Part shown: piece by piece, positions 61,828-64,000 of the stretch
Layout of the letters: each line of letters starts with the position of its first letter
How positions within the stretch are numbered: position 1 is the first letter of the stretch
DNA from: DASPPM01 sp052143835
GTDB taxonomy: Bacteria; Pseudomonadota; Alphaproteobacteria; JACZXZ01
Reading direction: 5' to 3'
Assembly: GCA_052143835.1 (NCBI GenBank)
Contig: JBKQRV010000005.1
Location: 3,537 to 67,536, forward strand
DNA: 64,000 bases
Translations under genes and position numbers: made by a program
Notes under the pieces: generated by a model
Told to the model about the DNA's origin: nothing
Database searches by the model: none
Seen by the model: only the letters and a program-made list of their open reading frames with translations

Positions 61828-63225
61828 ATGTCCGTCGTCGTGCGCTTCGCCCCTTCCCCCACCGGCTTTCTTCATATCGGCGGGGCCCGTACCGCGCTCT
61901 TCAACTGGCTCTATGCGCGCCACTCGCGCGGGCTCTTCCGTTTGCGCATCGAGGACACGGATCGCGCCCGCTCGACCGAGGCGGCCACGCGCGCTATCCT
62001 CGAGGGGCTGAGCTGGCTCGGCCTCGACTGGGACGGCGAGGTCGTCCACCAGTTTGCGCGCGCGCCCCGTCACGCCGAGGTGGCGCGCGAGCTCCTCGCG
62101 CGCGGCCGCGCCTATCCTTGCTATTGCACGCCCGCCGAGCTCGCCGAGAGGCGCGAGAAGGCGCGCGCCGAGGGCCGGGCCTTGGGCTACGACCGTCGCT
62201 GCCGCGAGCGCGATCCGCGCACGGCACCGGCCGATGTTCCCCCGGTGATCCGGCTCAAGGCCCCGGAGAGCGGAGAAACGGTCATCGAGGATCTGGTCCA
62301 GGGCGCCGTACGGGTCGGCAACGAGCAGCTCGACGACATGGTGCTGCTGCGCGCCGACGGCACCCCCGTCTACATGCTCTCGGTCGTTGTCGACGATCAC
62401 GACATGGGCATCAGCCATATCATCCGCGGCGACGATCATCTCACCAACGCCTTTCGCCAGACCCAGCTTTACCGCGCGATGGATTGGCAGACGCCGCAAT
62501 TCGCGCACATTCCGCTCATCCACGGGCCCGACGGCGCCAAGCTCTCGAAGCGCCACGGCGCCCTCGGGATCGAGGCCTACCGCGAGATGGGCTACCTCCC
62601 CGAGGCGCTTGACAACTATCTCCTCCGCCTCGGCTGGGCGCACGGCGACGACGAGATCATCTCGCGGGCACAGGCGATCGAATGGTTCGACATCAAGGAG
62701 GTCGGGCGCTCGCCGGCCCGCTTCGACTTCGCCAAGCTCGACAGCCTCAACGCCCACTACCTGCGCCAGTGCGATAACCGCCACCTCGTCGAGCTGCTGC
62801 GCCCCTTCCTCGAGAAGCTGCTCGGCCGGGCGCCCGATGCGGACGGCGAGGTGCTTCTCGCGCGCGGCATGGACGGGCTCAAGCAGCGCGCCAAGACGCT
62901 CAAGGAGCTGGCCGCCTCGGCCGCGCTTTACGTGCGCCCGCGCCCGATCGCGATCGAGGCGAAGGCCGCAGCACTGCTCGACCGCGATGCCCGGCTGCGG
63001 CTCGCGCGCCTCGGAGAGCGCCTCGCGCGAGCACCCGCCTGGTCGCAAGCGGCACTCGAGAGCGAGGTGCGCGCGCTCGCAGAGGCGGAAGGCGTCAAGC
63101 TCGGCCAGCTCGCCCAGCCCTTGCGCGCGGCGCTGACCGGCTCGACCGTCTCGCCGGGCATCTTCGAGGTTATGGAAGTGCTCGGGCGTGCCGAAGTTTT
63201 AGGCAGAATCAAGGACATCGCCTGA
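61828..63225 (+). CDS. gltX: Glutamyl-tRNA synthetase
   Basis: Class I aminoacyl-tRNA synthetase charging tRNA-Glu. 465 residues. The HIGH-type motif is FAPSPTGFLHIGGARTALFN and the KMSKS-type motif is GAKLSKRHGA. RIEDTDRARS is also typical. The ancestral order comEC-gltX-gltA in this lineage appears to be interrupted only by the 12-kb segment to its left. Confidence 0.97.
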   Translation: MSVVVRFAPSPTGFLHIGGARTALFNWLYARHSRGLFRLRIEDTDRARSTEAATRAILEGLSWLGLDWDGEVVHQFARAPRHAEVARELLARGRAYPCYCTPAELAERREKARAEGRALGYDRRCRERDPRTAPADVPPVIRLKAPESGETVIEDLVQGAVRVGNEQLDDMVLLRADGTPVYMLSVVVDDHDMGISHIIRGDDHLTNAFRQTQLYRAMDWQTPQFAHIPLIHGPDGAKLSKRHGALGIEAYREMGYLPEALDNYLLRLGWAHGDDEIISRAQAIEWFDIKEVGRSPARFDFAKLDSLNAHYLRQCDNRHLVELLRPFLEKLLGRAPDADGEVLLARGMDGLKQRAKTLKELAASAALYVRPRPIAIEAKAAALLDRDARLRLARLGERLARAPAWSQAALESEVRALAEAEGVKLGQLAQPLRAALTGSTVSPGIFEVMEVLGRAEVLGRIKDIA

Positions 63226-63341
63226 TGCGACAAAATGCGCGACCTAATTGCTAATTCTGCCCGATCGGCTTATTTTGCAGTGCACGATAAGCTGCACGCG
63301 CGGCGCGCGACCGCACCGCCATAGAGCAAAAGAGGTCGCCC

Positions 63342-64000
63342 ATGAACAACCTCAAAACCGCCACTCCTCCGGCCGAGACCGTCACCTTGGCGGACCCGAG
63401 GAGCAATCGCTCGCTTTCCCTCCCCGTGATGAACGGAACGGTCGGCCCCAAAGTCATCGACGTCCGCAAGCTCTACGGCGAGACGGACATGTTCACCTAC
63501 GATCCGGGCTTCACCTCGACGGCGAGCTGCGAGTCGAAGATCACCTACATCGACGGCGACCAGGGCGTGCTCCTCTATCGCGGCTATCCCATCGAGGAGC
63601 TGGCCGAGCACAGCGATTTCATGGAAGTTGCCTACCTCCTGCTCAAGGGCGAGCTGCCGAACGCCGAGGAAAAGGCGCGCTTCGTTTCCGACATCACGCA
63701 CCATACGATGGTGCACGAGCAGATCATCAGCTTCTTAAGCGGCTTCCGGCGCGACGCGCATCCGATGGCCGTGATGTGCGGCGTGGTGGGGGCGCTCTCG
63801 GCCTTCTACCACGATTCGACCGACATCAACGACCCGCGTCACCGGGTGGTGGCGTCCTACCGGCTGATCGCCAAGATGCCGACCATCGCGGCGATGGCCT
63901 ACAAGTACTCGATGGGCCAGCCCTTCGTATATCCGCGCAACGAGCTCAGCTACGCCGAGAATTTCCTGCACATGACCTTCGCCGTGCCGGCCGAGGAATA
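63342..64000 (+). CDS. gltA: Citrate synthase (3' part outside the window)
   Basis: Type II hexameric citrate synthase, first step of the TCA cycle. 219 residues are visible: MNGTVGPKVIDVRKLYG, TYDPGFTSTASCESKITYIDGD, GVLLYRGYPIEELAE, and AMAYKYSMGQPF. AGAGG precedes the ATG. The C-terminal catalytic His/Asp motifs lie beyond the window. The 116-base gap to gltX holds its promoter. Confidence 0.96.
   Translation, partial: MNNLKTATPPAETVTLADPRSNRSLSLPVMNGTVGPKVIDVRKLYGETDMFTYDPGFTSTASCESKITYIDGDQGVLLYRGYPIEELAEHSDFMEVAYLLLKGELPNAEEKARFVSDITHHTMVHEQIISFLSGFRRDAHPMAVMCGVVGALSAFYHDSTDINDPRHRVVASYRLIAKMPTIAAMAYKYSMGQPFVYPRNELSYAENFLHMTFAVPAEE

Overview
The window is a GC-rich bacterial chromosome segment whose gene content and order point to an alphaproteobacterium. 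Supporting clusters are ntrBC/ntrYX, a pyruvate dehydrogenase cluster with a lipoyl-tagged E1 beta, a fused ispDF, the eno-kdsA-pyrG-secG-tpiA block, trpGDC-moaC-moeA-lexA, and comEC/gltX/gltA. A GTTC-N7-GTTC type SOS box sits in front of lexA. A Rhodospirillales-like or related uncultured lineage is plausible, but I cannot name a species.

Region by region. 1-9.7 kb: nitrogen-regulation genes on the minus strand (ntrB-ntrC, then ntrY-ntrX), with a Sel1-repeat protein and a small alpha/beta-barrel protein between the pairs, followed by a D-amino acid aminotransferase and a partial HAD phosphatase. 9.8-14.5 kb: a ureohydrolase, an OsmC protein, a CcsA-like membrane protein, then ispDF-pgpA-cinA. 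14.5-17 kb: a GGDEF-EAL protein split by an apparent deletion. 17.3-30.4 kb: a long minus-strand housekeeping run: ratA, lipA, lpdA, pdhC, pdhB, pdhA, ftsB-like, eno, kdsA, pyrG, secG, tpiA. 30.6-34.5 kb: a polysaccharide deacetylase and an ABC uptake system with no ATPase gene beside it. 34.7-38.1 kb: ppiD-trpE. 38.2-42.2 kb: an accessory insert (nuclease-like protein, ParDE, MNT-HEPN, a divergent polysaccharide deacetylase, a CueR-type regulator) that separates trpE from trpGDC. 42.4-49.8 kb: trpGDC-moaC-moeA-lexA, then comEC on the opposite strand.

49.8-61.7 kb is a second accessory segment between comEC and gltX. Its left part is visibly AT-richer. It carries a MITE-like element, a RelA/SpoT-domain synthetase-like gene, two small unknown genes and, in my view the most notable item, a stretch of consecutive hairpins ending in a clear intrinsic terminator (about 51945-52083) that looks like an undescribed small RNA. 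The right part is a six-gene operon (hyuA-hyuB plus a complete PotABCD-like importer) with a divergent GntR/FCD regulator and a perfect inverted-repeat operator candidate. Imperfect copies of a promoter-like segment and identical FNR/FixK-like boxes occur at both ends of this segment.

The window ends in gltX and the first part of gltA. Most long open frames opposite the named genes are GC-driven shadows and are not listed.
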